A stretch of 64,000 nt of DNA from Allochromatium humboldtianum. Lineage in GTDB: Bacteria > Pseudomonadota > Gammaproteobacteria > Chromatiales > Chromatiaceae. Below the pieces are notes generated by a model, which saw nothing but the letters and a program-made list of their open reading frames with translations, was not told where the DNA came from and made no database searches. A program made the position numbers and the translations under genes. This document shows positions 40,357-50,032 of this stretch, piece after piece (position 1 is the first letter of the stretch; each line of letters opens with the position of its first letter). Location: the NCBI RefSeq assembly GCF_013385175.1, contig NZ_JABZEO010000003.1, positions 1-64,000 of the forward strand, written 5' to 3'.

Positions 40357-42576
40357 CTAGCCAGGCTGCGCCGCCATCCAGTCCTCCAGTCGTTCGATCG
40401 GCATGGGACGCGCAAACAGGAACCCCTGCGCCTCCTGACAGCCCATGGCCAGCAGGCACTGGCGCTGTACCTCGGTTTCCACGCCCTCGGCGATCAGGGT
40501 CAGGTTGCACTGATGCCCCAGGGCGATGATGAGTGGCGCGATACCGGCCTTGGTATCCGGGCCGTCGAGCTCGCCGACGAAGGAGCGGTCGATCTTCAGA
40601 CGGTCGACATGGAGCTGTCTGAGCACGCTCAATGACGAATAGCCGGTGCCGAAATCGTCGATGGCGATCCTGACGCCCAGGCGCCGGATGTCGGCCAGCT
40701 TGGTGTTGATCTCATCGATGTGGTCCATCGCGACCGACTCGGTCAATTCCAGTTCGATCCGAGCGGCCTCGACCCGGCTGTCGGCGAGCACGCGCTCCAG
40801 CATGGAGACGAAGCCGGGTTCGCGAAACTGCGCGTGTGAAACATTGATTGCCATCCGAAACCCGGCGTAACCCAGCTCAGTCAAACGATAGAGTCCACGG
40901 CAGGCGGTACGGAGCACCCATTCACCGAGCGGCACGATCAGTCCGGACTGTTCGGCCAGCGGAATGAATTGATCTGGAGGCACCCAGCGTCCAGGCTCGA
41001 TCTCCCAGCGCAGCAGCGCCTCGGCACCGATCACCCGGCCACTGGCCAACTCGATCTGCGGCTGGAAGACGAGCGAGAGTTGCTCGGCGGAAAAGGCGGC
41101 GCGCAGGCTGCTGAGTATTCGCATGCGCTCGTGCGCCGCCCGACCGAGCGCCTCCGAAAAATAGTTCGCCTTGCCCCGCCCGAGCCGCTTGCCCTGCTTG
41201 AGTGCGATGCCGGCATCCTTGAGCAGATCGCCACCCCTGGCCGGTTGACCGTTCAATGTGATCAGGCTGCTCGTGGCCGAGAGGCGGATGGTTTCGTCAC
41301 GCACCCTCAGCGGTTCGCTGAACACCTGCTGGATTCGCTCCGGGGTGATCAGGTCGCGGGGGCCGAGCAGGCCGAAGGCGTCACCCGCGACCCGCGCCAG
41401 AATGACTCCAGATCCAAAGGTCTGTACCAGCCGCTCGGCCACGGCCCGCAGCACCTCGTCGCCGAAATGATGATCGAGTGTGGTGGCGATGTCGGCGAAG
41501 TCGTCGAGATCCAGCAACGCCAGCGCCATATTTGGATCGCCGCCCTTTTCCTCGACGAGCTGGATGAAGCGGTTACGGTTGGGCAGACCCGAGAGCGGAT
41601 CATAATAGGCGAGCCGAAAGAGCCGGTTGTGCAGCAGGACGTTTTCGAAGCCCACCGAAATGTTGGCGCAGAAGACCTCCAGCAGATGGCGATCCATCCG
41701 GCTGGGCTCGCCGGTCATGGCGAGATAGGCGGCCATGCCCTGCGTCTCGCTGACATCGAAATACAGACAGACCCCCTGGTCGAATCTGTGACGTTTTTCG
41801 AGCAGACACTGGCGCAGCGCCTCGCGGACGGGCGTCTCGTGCAGTTCCGCCAGCGGGCGATGGATCGTCTCCCGATAGCGTCCGGCGGCGGCGATGACCA
41901 GCGGCGCGGCATGGGCGAACGGACCCGAGGACGAGGCGCAGATCAATCCTTCGGGCGCGATGTTCAGCAGGGCGCAGACCTGAGTGACCACCCCTTCGGC
42001 AAACTGTTGCAGGGCACGCCGCCGGATCAGTCCCGTGCTGGCCTCGACGATCAATTCCAGACCGCGACGGCTCATCTCGATCTGGCGGATCTGCGCGTAG
42101 GAGCGGATGGCCACGGTCAGACTGGTGAAGAGCCGCACCCGCGTCAGTTCGGATTTGGTGCGATAGTCGTTGATGTCGAAGGAACGGATGGTCTCGAGTT
42201 CGGGCGCATAACCGGGCTGTCCGGTGCGCAGAATGACGCGGACCGACGGGTTGTCGAGTTCGCGGCGAATCCAGCGCACGAGTTGCAGCCCAGCGTCCTC
42301 CGACTCCATGACCACGTCGAGCAGGACGACCGCCACCGACGGATCCTGAGCGAGGATGGCGCGCGCCTCCTGGGCGGAATAGGCTTGGAGAAAGGCGAGC
42401 GGACGCCCCTCGATCGTCAGGTCACGCAAGGCGAGCAGGGTCGCCTCATGGACATCGGCCTCATCGTCGACGATCAGAATGCGCCAGGGGTCGATCTGGG
42501 TGGAAGGCGCCCAATCCGATGGCTCATCGATGAACCGGACGACATCGTCGTCATCCAGGGAAGGAGCATCATTCAT
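40357..42576 (-). CDS. Response regulator with DUF3369, degenerate GGDEF and active-looking EAL
   Basis: This 739-residue regulator has a receiver (Asp87 in VVLLDVVM) and a DUF3369-type sensor region (about 190-345). Its GGDEF domain reads AGDAF (probably inactive as cyclase). The EAL domain has all main motifs: EALLRW, ELTES, DDFGTGYSSLS, KIDRSFV and EGVET. It should hydrolyse c-di-GMP when phosphorylated by its partner. The start is the ATG at 42576, whose first 8 nt overlap the stop of the upstream kinase gene; an ATG 69 nt further upstream is less likely. The overlap makes the kinase its obvious partner. Confidence 0.92.
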   Translation of the reverse strand: MNDAPSLDDDDVVRFIDEPSDWAPSTQIDPWRILIVDDEADVHEATLLALRDLTIEGRPLAFLQAYSAQEARAILAQDPSVAVVLLDVVMESEDAGLQLVRWIRRELDNPSVRVILRTGQPGYAPELETIRSFDINDYRTKSELTRVRLFTSLTVAIRSYAQIRQIEMSRRGLELIVEASTGLIRRRALQQFAEGVVTQVCALLNIAPEGLICASSSGPFAHAAPLVIAAAGRYRETIHRPLAELHETPVREALRQCLLEKRHRFDQGVCLYFDVSETQGMAAYLAMTGEPSRMDRHLLEVFCANISVGFENVLLHNRLFRLAYYDPLSGLPNRNRFIQLVEEKGGDPNMALALLDLDDFADIATTLDHHFGDEVLRAVAERLVQTFGSGVILARVAGDAFGLLGPRDLITPERIQQVFSEPLRVRDETIRLSATSSLITLNGQPARGGDLLKDAGIALKQGKRLGRGKANYFSEALGRAAHERMRILSSLRAAFSAEQLSLVFQPQIELASGRVIGAEALLRWEIEPGRWVPPDQFIPLAEQSGLIVPLGEWVLRTACRGLYRLTELGYAGFRMAINVSHAQFREPGFVSMLERVLADSRVEAARIELELTESVAMDHIDEINTKLADIRRLGVRIAIDDFGTGYSSLSVLRQLHVDRLKIDRSFVGELDGPDTKAGIAPLIIALGHQCNLTLIAEGVETEVQRQCLLAMGCQEAQGFLFARPMPIERLEDWMAAQPG

Positions 42577-45286
42577 AGGTTGTTCCACGTGATGGATCGT
42601 TCGGGGTGGACGCGATCGCCGACCCTGGGAGGCGATCCGCCGCACTCGCGTTGGCGTCGGCGGCGACCGCGCGGGGCGCGATCAGGGGCAGTGCGAGATC
42701 GAAAACCGTGCCCTGGCCCTGGCCGGGAGCACTGCGCACGGAGATCGCGCCGCCGAGCAGTCCCGTCACCAGGTTATAGACGATATGCAGTCCTAGGCCG
42801 CTGCCGCCCTGCCCTAGACGGGTGGTGAAGAACGGGTCGAAGATCCGGTCCAGATTGTCCGGGGGGATGCCGTTGCCATCGTCACTGACCCGGATGATGA
42901 TGAAGCCGGGCGCGGCGGGCTGGCTCTCGATGCGGATGCAACCGGCCTCGCGATCGTCGAAGGCATGCAGCAGCGCGTTCTGGACCAGATTGATGAGCAC
43001 CTGACCGAAGGGGCCGGGGAAACTGTCGAAACGGATTCCGGGAGCGATGTCCACGTCCAGTCTGGCCGGCGAGCGGCGCAGACGCGGCTGGAGGGTCAGG
43101 GCGATCTCCCGCGTCACCTCGTCCAGGCTGAACACGCGGCGCTGATAGCTGGCCTGATCCACGGCGACCTGCTTGAAACTGCTGATCAGCTCGGCTGCAC
43201 GCTGAAGACTGCGCAGCAGGATGTCGCTGCTGTCGCGCACGGCGTCGACGAAGCGCTGCAGGGCCGAACGGCTCAGCCCCGCCGTCATCTGCTGCCGGAA
43301 GGCCCGCTCCTGGTCGTACAGGGTGCTGGCCAGCATTACGGCGTTACCGATCGGCGTGTTCAATTCATGGGCGATGCCGGCCACCAGATCCCCCAGCGCG
43401 GCCAGCTTTTCCGACTGTACCAGGCTGGCCTGCGTCCGCTCCAGTTTCGCCAGAGTCTCGCGCAGATCGTGCGTGCGCTCGGCCACGCGCTGCTCCAGCC
43501 CGAGGTTCTGCGCGGCGATCTGCGCCCGTGCCTGTCCGAGTTCGCGATTGAGCTTCGCCAGTCGCCGGTTCCAGACCAGCACCATCCAGAGGATGACGCC
43601 GGCAATGCCGACGACCCCAGCGACGATCTTCCACAGCAGGACATAGTCGAACACCTGTTCGTAGCGGATCGAAAGCCAGCGATTGACGATGGCCTGACGC
43701 TGCGCCTGTGGCAAGGCATCGATCGCCGCCTGAAAGATCTCGCCCAGCAGCGGCTCGTCGCGGCGGGTGGCAATGGACAGGTTCCATGAGAGTTGCTCGC
43801 TGTCTTCCAGTTGTCCGGCGATCTTCATATCGAGGATGGCCTGGGTCTGGATGCGATAGGCGATCGTCGGTAGCGCATCGATGAAACCGAACAACCGGCC
43901 ATCCCGGACCTGCCCGAGTCCTTCCGTGATATTGGCGACCTCTCGCAACCGGATGCCGGGATAGCGCGTCCTCAGGGTATCGATCATGGCATGGCCCCGC
44001 GTGATGCCGAAGGTCTCGCCCAGAACGGATTCGATATCGTTGATGAACACCTGATGGCTCTGGGTCGCGATCACAGAGCGGAAGGAGAGATAGGGCGTCG
44101 TGAAATCCAGGAAGGCGCGCCGGGCGGGCGTCGCGATCGCCCCGGACAGGAAGTCGCAGCGTCGCTCCCGCGCAAAGGCCAGCGACTCTTCCCAGCTCGC
44201 GGTGGGTATCGGTACGATCCTGGTGTCGAGCATCTCGGCGAGCCGCGCGATCACATCGGCGATGATGCCCTCGTGGACGCCCTCCTCGGTGAGACGTTCC
44301 ACGGGCATCCAGTCGGGATCGACGCACATCCTGAGCGTGCCCTTGCGCTGAAGATAGTCGAGCTGCCGGGGTGAGAGTGAAACGCGCCCGGCCGGGCCGC
44401 CGACCTCGCCGAACCATCTGTCCTGCAGGCGCCGGATCTGGTCCGGTGTCAGCGACGCCAAGGCCTTGTCGATGATCGATTGCAGGACCGGCCAGTCCTT
44501 GCGGGTCGCGATATAGAGCGCGGAGAACTCACCGCCCTTGTCTTCCCGGCTCCACACGCCCTGGACTTTCAGGTCGACGTAGCCCGAGTGAGCGATGTGG
44601 TGGTTCAGGACATTGGCGAAGTCGGTGGTGAAGTCGGCCTGGCCGCGACTCACGGCGGCGATGGCCTCACTGATGTTGGCGGTCTCGATGATCCTGAGTT
44701 TATCGCCGAAGCGTTTTTTCAGCAGCTCGGTCTGCTCCCAGCCCCTGGGCGACGCCGCCACGGAACCGAACAGGTCGGCGATGGACCGGACCCTGGGGTG
44801 ATCGCGGCGGGTCAGGAACTGGTTGGCGCCCCGCACGATGGGCGGCGAGAAGGTCGCGCAGTCCAGCAGCTTCCGGGGTTTGTCGGCGGGTTGCAGCAGA
44901 TCGATCCGACCGGCACAAAACAGATCGACCAGCGCGTCCCAGCTCTCGCCCTGCACGAACTCGAATTCGACGCCGATCCGCGCGGCCAGCAGCCGCATCA
45001 GATCGACCGAATAGCCCTGCGGCCTGCCGTTCTCGAAATAATCATAAGGCGGCCAGTCGAGTTCGTTGCTGACACGGATCACCGGATGGGCCTGGAGAAA
45101 GGCGCGCTCGGCTTCCGTCAGCACGAGCGTGCCGCCGGCGGTGCGAAAGGAATCAAAGTATGTAATGGATGCGCGCTCGGCCTCCGTCAGCGCGAGAGCG
45201 CCGTCGGATCCGGCGTCGCCGGCCGCTCCCGCCGTGGAGACCGTCAGCAGAACCAAAAACAGCAGCCATGGCAACATCCGCATCAC
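42569..45286 (-). CDS. BvgS-like sensor histidine kinase with two periplasmic solute-binding domains
   Basis: The 905-residue kinase has a cleavable signal peptide (to about 22), then two family-3 solute-binding domains in tandem in the periplasm (about 55-290 and 300-535). A membrane helix (about 555-578) and a coiled-coil linker follow. The HisKA domain (His640 in GIAHELNTPIGN) and ATPase domain (DDGNGIPPDNLDRIFDPFF, GGSGLGLHI) complete it. Venus-flytrap kinases of the BvgS/EvgS kind sense small molecules such as amino acids. No receiver or Hpt is attached. Output goes to the overlapping EAL response regulator, coupling a periplasmic signal to c-di-GMP breakdown. Confidence 0.92.
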   Translation of the reverse strand: MMRMLPWLLFLVLLTVSTAGAAGDAGSDGALALTEAERASITYFDSFRTAGGTLVLTEAERAFLQAHPVIRVSNELDWPPYDYFENGRPQGYSVDLMRLLAARIGVEFEFVQGESWDALVDLFCAGRIDLLQPADKPRKLLDCATFSPPIVRGANQFLTRRDHPRVRSIADLFGSVAASPRGWEQTELLKKRFGDKLRIIETANISEAIAAVSRGQADFTTDFANVLNHHIAHSGYVDLKVQGVWSREDKGGEFSALYIATRKDWPVLQSIIDKALASLTPDQIRRLQDRWFGEVGGPAGRVSLSPRQLDYLQRKGTLRMCVDPDWMPVERLTEEGVHEGIIADVIARLAEMLDTRIVPIPTASWEESLAFARERRCDFLSGAIATPARRAFLDFTTPYLSFRSVIATQSHQVFINDIESVLGETFGITRGHAMIDTLRTRYPGIRLREVANITEGLGQVRDGRLFGFIDALPTIAYRIQTQAILDMKIAGQLEDSEQLSWNLSIATRRDEPLLGEIFQAAIDALPQAQRQAIVNRWLSIRYEQVFDYVLLWKIVAGVVGIAGVILWMVLVWNRRLAKLNRELGQARAQIAAQNLGLEQRVAERTHDLRETLAKLERTQASLVQSEKLAALGDLVAGIAHELNTPIGNAVMLASTLYDQERAFRQQMTAGLSRSALQRFVDAVRDSSDILLRSLQRAAELISSFKQVAVDQASYQRRVFSLDEVTREIALTLQPRLRRSPARLDVDIAPGIRFDSFPGPFGQVLINLVQNALLHAFDDREAGCIRIESQPAAPGFIIIRVSDDGNGIPPDNLDRIFDPFFTTRLGQGGSGLGLHIVYNLVTGLLGGAISVRSAPGQGQGTVFDLALPLIAPRAVAADANASAADRLPGSAIASTPNDPSRGTTYE

Positions 45287-45582
45287 GCTGGACTCTGATC
45301 CGTTCGCCGTTCGAGGATCAGCCCCTGATTCAGGCGCAGGCTGAATGTTCGCATACGGATCGATCTCGTTCAGAGGATTTCATTGAGGTCGCGTCCCCTG
45401 TCATCCTATCCGCACAGGAGCTGTCCGCTGTTCCCGGACTCCGAACACGATGAGACGCAGTGCATCAGGCCGAACGGCCTAACGTGGGAAATTTCAGCGG
45501 CGAAGTGTAACCGTCGATGATGAAGGGAGCGTTAAATCCGGCCTTCGAAGGTCTCTCTATTCGACTCGGCCGCCACTGGAAT

Positions 45583-46329
45583 CTATAGCGAGTCCGCCGG
45601 ATCGAAGCGATAACCCAGGCCGCGCCTTGTATAGAGCGGCAGGGCGAGACCCGTCTCGCGCAACACCTTGTCGCGCAGACGGCTGATGATCACCTCGATG
45701 CGATGCTTGTCGTATTCGTCCGGCAACAACCCGAGGGACTTGGCCAGCTCCCGCGCCGCCGCCACCTCGCCGGGACGGTGCAGCAACACCTGAAGCACTC
45801 GGGCCTCGTTGAGACTGAGCCGAATCCGTTGACCATCCGGAGCACGCAGTACGTCGCCGCCGGATTCCAGCCGCCAGCCATCCGACTCCAGCCGCCGGCT
45901 GCCGGGCGTGCCAGACGGATCGAGCCGCGTCGCCGGACCGCCGCCGAGTGCGTCGCCGGCACGCTCGGCCAGCCGTCTGAGCAGCAAGGCCAGCTCGTCG
46001 ATGTCCACCGGCTTGGTGAGATAGGCATCGCCGCCGGCCTTTAGACCGGTCAGCCGATCGTCGCGCGTCGCCCGTGCCGTGATGAAGACCAGTCCGAGCT
46101 GCTTGTCGTGCCGGCGCAGATAGCGACAGATCGACAGACCATCCTCGTCCGCCAGACCGATGTCCAGCACCACGACCGCGTAGCGACACACGGCCAGCCG
46201 CCGGTAGAGCTGCGCGGCGGTTTCGAAGGTCTCGACCGCGAACCCTAGATGGGTCAACTGAAACGCCAGCTCGTCGCGCAAGATCCGTTCGTCCTCGACG
46301 ATCGCAATGGGGAAGAGGGTGTGTTCCAT
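45583..46329 (-). CDS. OmpR-family response regulator
   Basis: A 248-residue regulator with receiver (acidic pocket EDE, Asp56 in VVVLDIGL, Lys in LTKPVD) and a C-terminal winged helix (about 150-245, ending YTRRGLGYRFDP). It starts at the ATG at 46329 (MEHTLFPIAIVEDE); longer upstream starts would cross the divergent promoter region. It is divergent from the kinase at 46436 and is probably its partner. The 296-nt gap on its other side (45287-45582) holds only a small AGGCC-GAAC-GGCCT hairpin at 45467-45480. Confidence 0.9.
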   Translation of the reverse strand: MEHTLFPIAIVEDERILRDELAFQLTHLGFAVETFETAAQLYRRLAVCRYAVVVLDIGLADEDGLSICRYLRRHDKQLGLVFITARATRDDRLTGLKAGGDAYLTKPVDIDELALLLRRLAERAGDALGGGPATRLDPSGTPGSRRLESDGWRLESGGDVLRAPDGQRIRLSLNEARVLQVLLHRPGEVAAARELAKSLGLLPDEYDKHRIEVIISRLRDKVLRETGLALPLYTRRGLGYRFDPADSL

Positions 46330-46435
46330 GGCCGCCTGAACATCGTCTGGGTGAGACACCGGATGGTACTCTAGCGGGCATCGCCGGAGAAAACCCCAAG
46401 CCATATTCGCGCTCGACCCCAAGACCCTGTCCTTC

Positions 46436-47776
46436 ATGGTCGGCGCCAGCAACCTGCTGTTCGCGCTGCTGGCCACGCTCTACATGCGTCAGTCCCGCAC
46501 CGACAACCCGGCACTGGAACTCTGGCGTTGGGCATGTCTGATCGTGGGCGTCGGCTTTTTCCTGAATCTGGCCAGCGGGATCTTTCCCGACCGGATGCCC
46601 GCGTTCATCGGTAACCTGCTCCAGGTGCTGGGCGCGGGTCTGACCCTGGCGGCCTACGCGCGCTTGCTGGAGCGCTATCGCTGGCTGCGACCCCTGATTA
46701 TCCTGATCGCGGTCTGCTTCGTACTGCTGTCATCCGTCAGTCTGACGTTCGATACTCAGGGGCCGCGCCTGCTGGTGTTCTCGGCGACGATCGGTCTGTC
46801 GTATGGCCTGATGGCCTGGCTGTTGTTGCGAGCCGATGAGCGCGATTGGCTGCGCACCCTCATCGGCGCGATCGATGGTCTCATGGCCCTGGTGATGTCG
46901 GTGCGCGTGCTCAAGGGTCTGGCGCTGGCCCCACTGGTACGCTTCGATACCGATCCGCTGACGCAGTTGCTGTATCTGATGCTGTTGCTGACGGTGACGA
47001 TCAACGGTTTCGGCTTTCTGCTGCTGGCCAAGCAGAAGGACGACCGGGCGCTGCTCCACGCCTTCGGCGAGCTGGCCCAGGCCGACGAAGATCGCCGCCG
47101 GTTCCTGGCCGAGGTCTCCCACGAGTTCCGCACGCCCCTGGCCTCGATCAAGGCGTCGCTGGACTCACTGCGTTTTCTGCAGGCCGGTCTCGCACCTGAT
47201 ATCGTCCGTCGCCTGGACGATATCCGGCTCTCCACGCGGCGCCTGATCCGGGTGTCCGAGGGGCTGCTGAGTCTGGAACGACTCGAACGTCCGGCTGGTC
47301 CCGAGCACTGGGTCGAGCTGGATCCGGCCGCCCTGCTGCGGGAGGTGCTCGACCTCTACCCGCCCGAGATCGCGGCGACGGCCGAGTTGCCCGAGACGCC
47401 GGTGTCGCTGTGGGGCGATCCGCTGCAACTGCGCATCGCCGTTCAGAATCTGATCGACAATGCCATCGAGCACACGCCTCCCGAATCCGGCGTCCCCGTG
47501 CTCGCGCTGGTCTGCACGGAGTCCGGGCTGGAGATTCGCGTGGCCGATCGCGGGCCGGGGTTGTCGGAACGCGACAAGGCCCGAATGTTCAGTCCGTTCT
47601 ACAACGCCAGGGGTGAATTCGCCCGCGGTCTGGGGTTGACGATCGTCCAGCGGATCGCGCACCGGCATGGCGGCGAGTTGCACGCATTGGACAACCAGCC
47701 ACGGGGCGCCTGCATGGTGCTGTGCCTCCCCCAGACCGCCGAGCGCCCGAAACTCTCGTCGAGTGAGAGGTTTTGA
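46436..47776 (+). CDS. Multi-pass membrane sensor histidine kinase
   Basis: The 446-residue protein has six or seven hydrophobic helices in its first ~195 residues and almost no periplasmic domain. The HisKA domain (about 215-280, FLAEVSHEFRTPLAS) and ATPase domain (QNLIDNAIEH, DRGPGL, GRGLGLTI-like ARGLGLTIV) follow. It probably senses membrane state or a small molecule within the bilayer. The start is unsure. The ATG at 46436 has no ribosome site, while the reading frame stays open 11 codons further up (IFALDPKTLSF) to an ATA at 46403, with GGAGA at 46386-46390. Partner: the divergent OmpR-type regulator. Confidence 0.88.
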   Translation: MVGASNLLFALLATLYMRQSRTDNPALELWRWACLIVGVGFFLNLASGIFPDRMPAFIGNLLQVLGAGLTLAAYARLLERYRWLRPLIILIAVCFVLLSSVSLTFDTQGPRLLVFSATIGLSYGLMAWLLLRADERDWLRTLIGAIDGLMALVMSVRVLKGLALAPLVRFDTDPLTQLLYLMLLLTVTINGFGFLLLAKQKDDRALLHAFGELAQADEDRRRFLAEVSHEFRTPLASIKASLDSLRFLQAGLAPDIVRRLDDIRLSTRRLIRVSEGLLSLERLERPAGPEHWVELDPAALLREVLDLYPPEIAATAELPETPVSLWGDPLQLRIAVQNLIDNAIEHTPPESGVPVLALVCTESGLEIRVADRGPGLSERDKARMFSPFYNARGEFARGLGLTIVQRIAHRHGGELHALDNQPRGACMVLCLPQTAERPKLSSSERF

Positions 47777-47898
47777 GAGCCGCTGCGCCGTATTTTCTTA
47801 TAGGATCGCACCGGGTCTCGTCGTGTCGGCCGCCGTGTCGCCAGGCGATCCGAATCTCAGATTGACACTCGACGCTGGGTTGCGCTGGAAGGGCTTCG

Positions 47899-49926
47899 AT
47901 GGTTCACGGGTCTCGCCTTCTGCAAAACGATCGCTTCACGAGACGCGCCGCCCGGCTGTTGCTCGGCCTGCTCATGGTGTTCTTCGGCGTCGAGGCGCTG
48001 GCCCTGGAGCCGGTGTCGCTCCAACTGCGCTGGAAGCACCAATTCCAGTTCGCCGGCTACTACGCGGCCCTGCACAAGGGGTTCTATCGCGAGGCCGGAC
48101 TCGATGTCCATCTTCTGGAAGGCGGACCCGGCGCCGATCCGGTGGCCGCCGTGCTCTCAGGCCGGAGTGAGTTCGGCATTTCGATCTCCAGCCTGGTGAT
48201 CGATTATCTCAAGGGCAAGCCGGTCGTGATGCTGGGTCCGGTGTTCCAGCATTCGCCGAACGTGCTGCTGGTCCGGGGCGAGAACCGCCACATCTCCGAG
48301 CTGGGGCTGCCGGGGGCCGGCCCCATCGCGCTCATGGGCGGCGACCAGGACGTCGAACTCAAGGTCATGTTCCTCAACGAGGGCATTCCACTGGAACGGT
48401 TGCGGATCGTTCCCGACGAAAACCATCTGACCGACTTTCTCGACGGTCGAGTGGAGGCGCTCAATGCCTATGTCTCCAACGAACCCTTCGTCCTGCAGCA
48501 GGCCGGCATCCCCTTCAGCACCCTGCGCCCGCAGAGCTATGGCATGGATTTCTATGGCGATCTGCTCTTCACGACCCAGGCGCTCGTCGAGCAACACCCG
48601 CAACGGGTCGCGGCCTTCCGTGCCGCCTCACTGCGCGGCTGGCAGTATGCCCTGGAGCACCCCGACGAGATCGTCGACCTGATCCTGGAACACTACGACA
48701 CCCAGGGCAAATCCCGCGAGCAGTTGCAGTACGAGGCGCAGGCGCTGCGACGGCTCATCAATCCCGAGGTGATCGAGCTGGGCCACAGCAACCCAGGGCG
48801 CTGGCGTCATATCGCCAACACCTTCGCCCGTTTCGGTCTGGTCGAGCCGGATCGGCCCCTGGATGGATTTTTCTATCAGCCTGACCCGGATGTCGACCTG
48901 ACCTGGCTGTATTCGGCCCTGGCGATCAGTCTGGCGGTGCTCGTGCTGGTGGCCGGCATCACCCTGTATATCCATCGCGCCCATCGCCGTCTGGCGCGCG
49001 CCATGGCCGAGAAACAGCGCAGCGAGGAACGCTATCGGGTCATCTTCCAGTCCTCGGCCTCGGCCGGCATCGTCTGGCGCGAGGGGTTCATCGTCACCGA
49101 CTGGAACCATCAGGCCGAGTCGCTGTTCGGCTGGTCGCGCGAGGAGGTGCTCGGTCGCAGCTACATGGACTTCCTGCTGCCGGAAGCCGAACGCCGACAG
49201 CTGGCCGAGGATATCGCCCAGGTGGTGCAGGACATCTCACACCGGCCGCACGGCATCAACGACAACCTCACCCGCGACGGCCGTGTCATCAGTTGCGAAT
49301 GGTTCAACGCCTGGCTGCCGCGCCAGGAGGGCGAGCCGCAGGAGGTGATCTCGCTGGCCATCGACATCACCGAGCGCCGCCGGCTGGAGGAGCAGGTCCG
49401 GCAACTGGCCTTCTTCGATCCGTTGACCCGACTGCCCAACCGGCGTCTGCTGGATGACCGGGTCGAGCAGGCCATGGCGAATGGCCAGCGTCACGGCGAA
49501 TGCGGGGCGCTGCTGTTCATCGATCTGGACAACTTCAAGCCGCTCAACGACCGGCATGGCCATGACGTGGGCGATCTGCTGCTGGTGGAGGTGGCTCGAC
49601 GTCTGGTGGAATCGGTGCGGGCCGTCGATACCGTGGCCCGTTACGGAGGCGACGAGTTCGTGGTGCTGCTGCAGCATCTGTCGGTCGATGTGGACAGGGC
49701 GCGCGCGGATGCCCAGCGCGTGGCCGAAAAGCTGCTGGCGCGTCTGACCGAGTGCTATCGGCTGTGTCGTCCGGGGGATGCGGCTCCGGTGGAGCATCGT
49801 TGCAGTGCCAGTATCGGGCTGGTGCTGCTCGATGGGCTGGACGGCAAGGAGGCGGTGTTTCGGCGCGCCGACATGGCCATGTATGAAGCCAAGCGCGCCG
49901 GGCGCAGTCGGATTGCGCCGGCGTGA
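47899..49926 (+). CDS. Diguanylate cyclase with THI5/NMT1-like periplasmic sensor and PAS domain
   Basis: This 675-residue protein has a signal peptide (to about 33) and a THI5/NMT1-type solute-binding domain (about 35-320; LRWKHQFQFAGYYAA is characteristic). One membrane helix (about 335-358), a PAS domain (about 375-495) and an intact GGDEF domain (RYGGDEFV) follow. An inhibitory RxxD site (RAVD) sits five residues before GGDEF. It should make c-di-GMP under control of a periplasmic ligand, perhaps a pyrimidine or thiamine precursor as in relatives of the binding domain. No ABC permease gene is beside it. GGAAGGG precedes the ATG. Confidence 0.93.
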   Translation: MVHGSRLLQNDRFTRRAARLLLGLLMVFFGVEALALEPVSLQLRWKHQFQFAGYYAALHKGFYREAGLDVHLLEGGPGADPVAAVLSGRSEFGISISSLVIDYLKGKPVVMLGPVFQHSPNVLLVRGENRHISELGLPGAGPIALMGGDQDVELKVMFLNEGIPLERLRIVPDENHLTDFLDGRVEALNAYVSNEPFVLQQAGIPFSTLRPQSYGMDFYGDLLFTTQALVEQHPQRVAAFRAASLRGWQYALEHPDEIVDLILEHYDTQGKSREQLQYEAQALRRLINPEVIELGHSNPGRWRHIANTFARFGLVEPDRPLDGFFYQPDPDVDLTWLYSALAISLAVLVLVAGITLYIHRAHRRLARAMAEKQRSEERYRVIFQSSASAGIVWREGFIVTDWNHQAESLFGWSREEVLGRSYMDFLLPEAERRQLAEDIAQVVQDISHRPHGINDNLTRDGRVISCEWFNAWLPRQEGEPQEVISLAIDITERRRLEEQVRQLAFFDPLTRLPNRRLLDDRVEQAMANGQRHGECGALLFIDLDNFKPLNDRHGHDVGDLLLVEVARRLVESVRAVDTVARYGGDEFVVLLQHLSVDVDRARADAQRVAEKLLARLTECYRLCRPGDAAPVEHRCSASIGLVLLDGLDGKEAVFRRADMAMYEAKRAGRSRIAPA

Positions 49927-50032
49927 CGACGGTCGGCACGGAATACCGCGCCGGCCTTGTCGGCGAGCACGCCTGCCGGAAAGCGATAGGCGGATCCGGA
50001 TCGTTGCAGCCTGCTCGCCAAATCGCTCCGGC

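Noticed and set aside
30058-40357. Attachment sites or direct repeats at the edges of the accessory island
   Set aside because: None could be found by eye and no integrase or tRNA gene is present, so site-specific integration is not supported.
40969-42828. 619-codon plus-strand open frame
   Set aside because: Opposite the EAL regulator and kinase genes. The translation has no domain and has the Arg/Gly/Asp bias of an antisense shadow.
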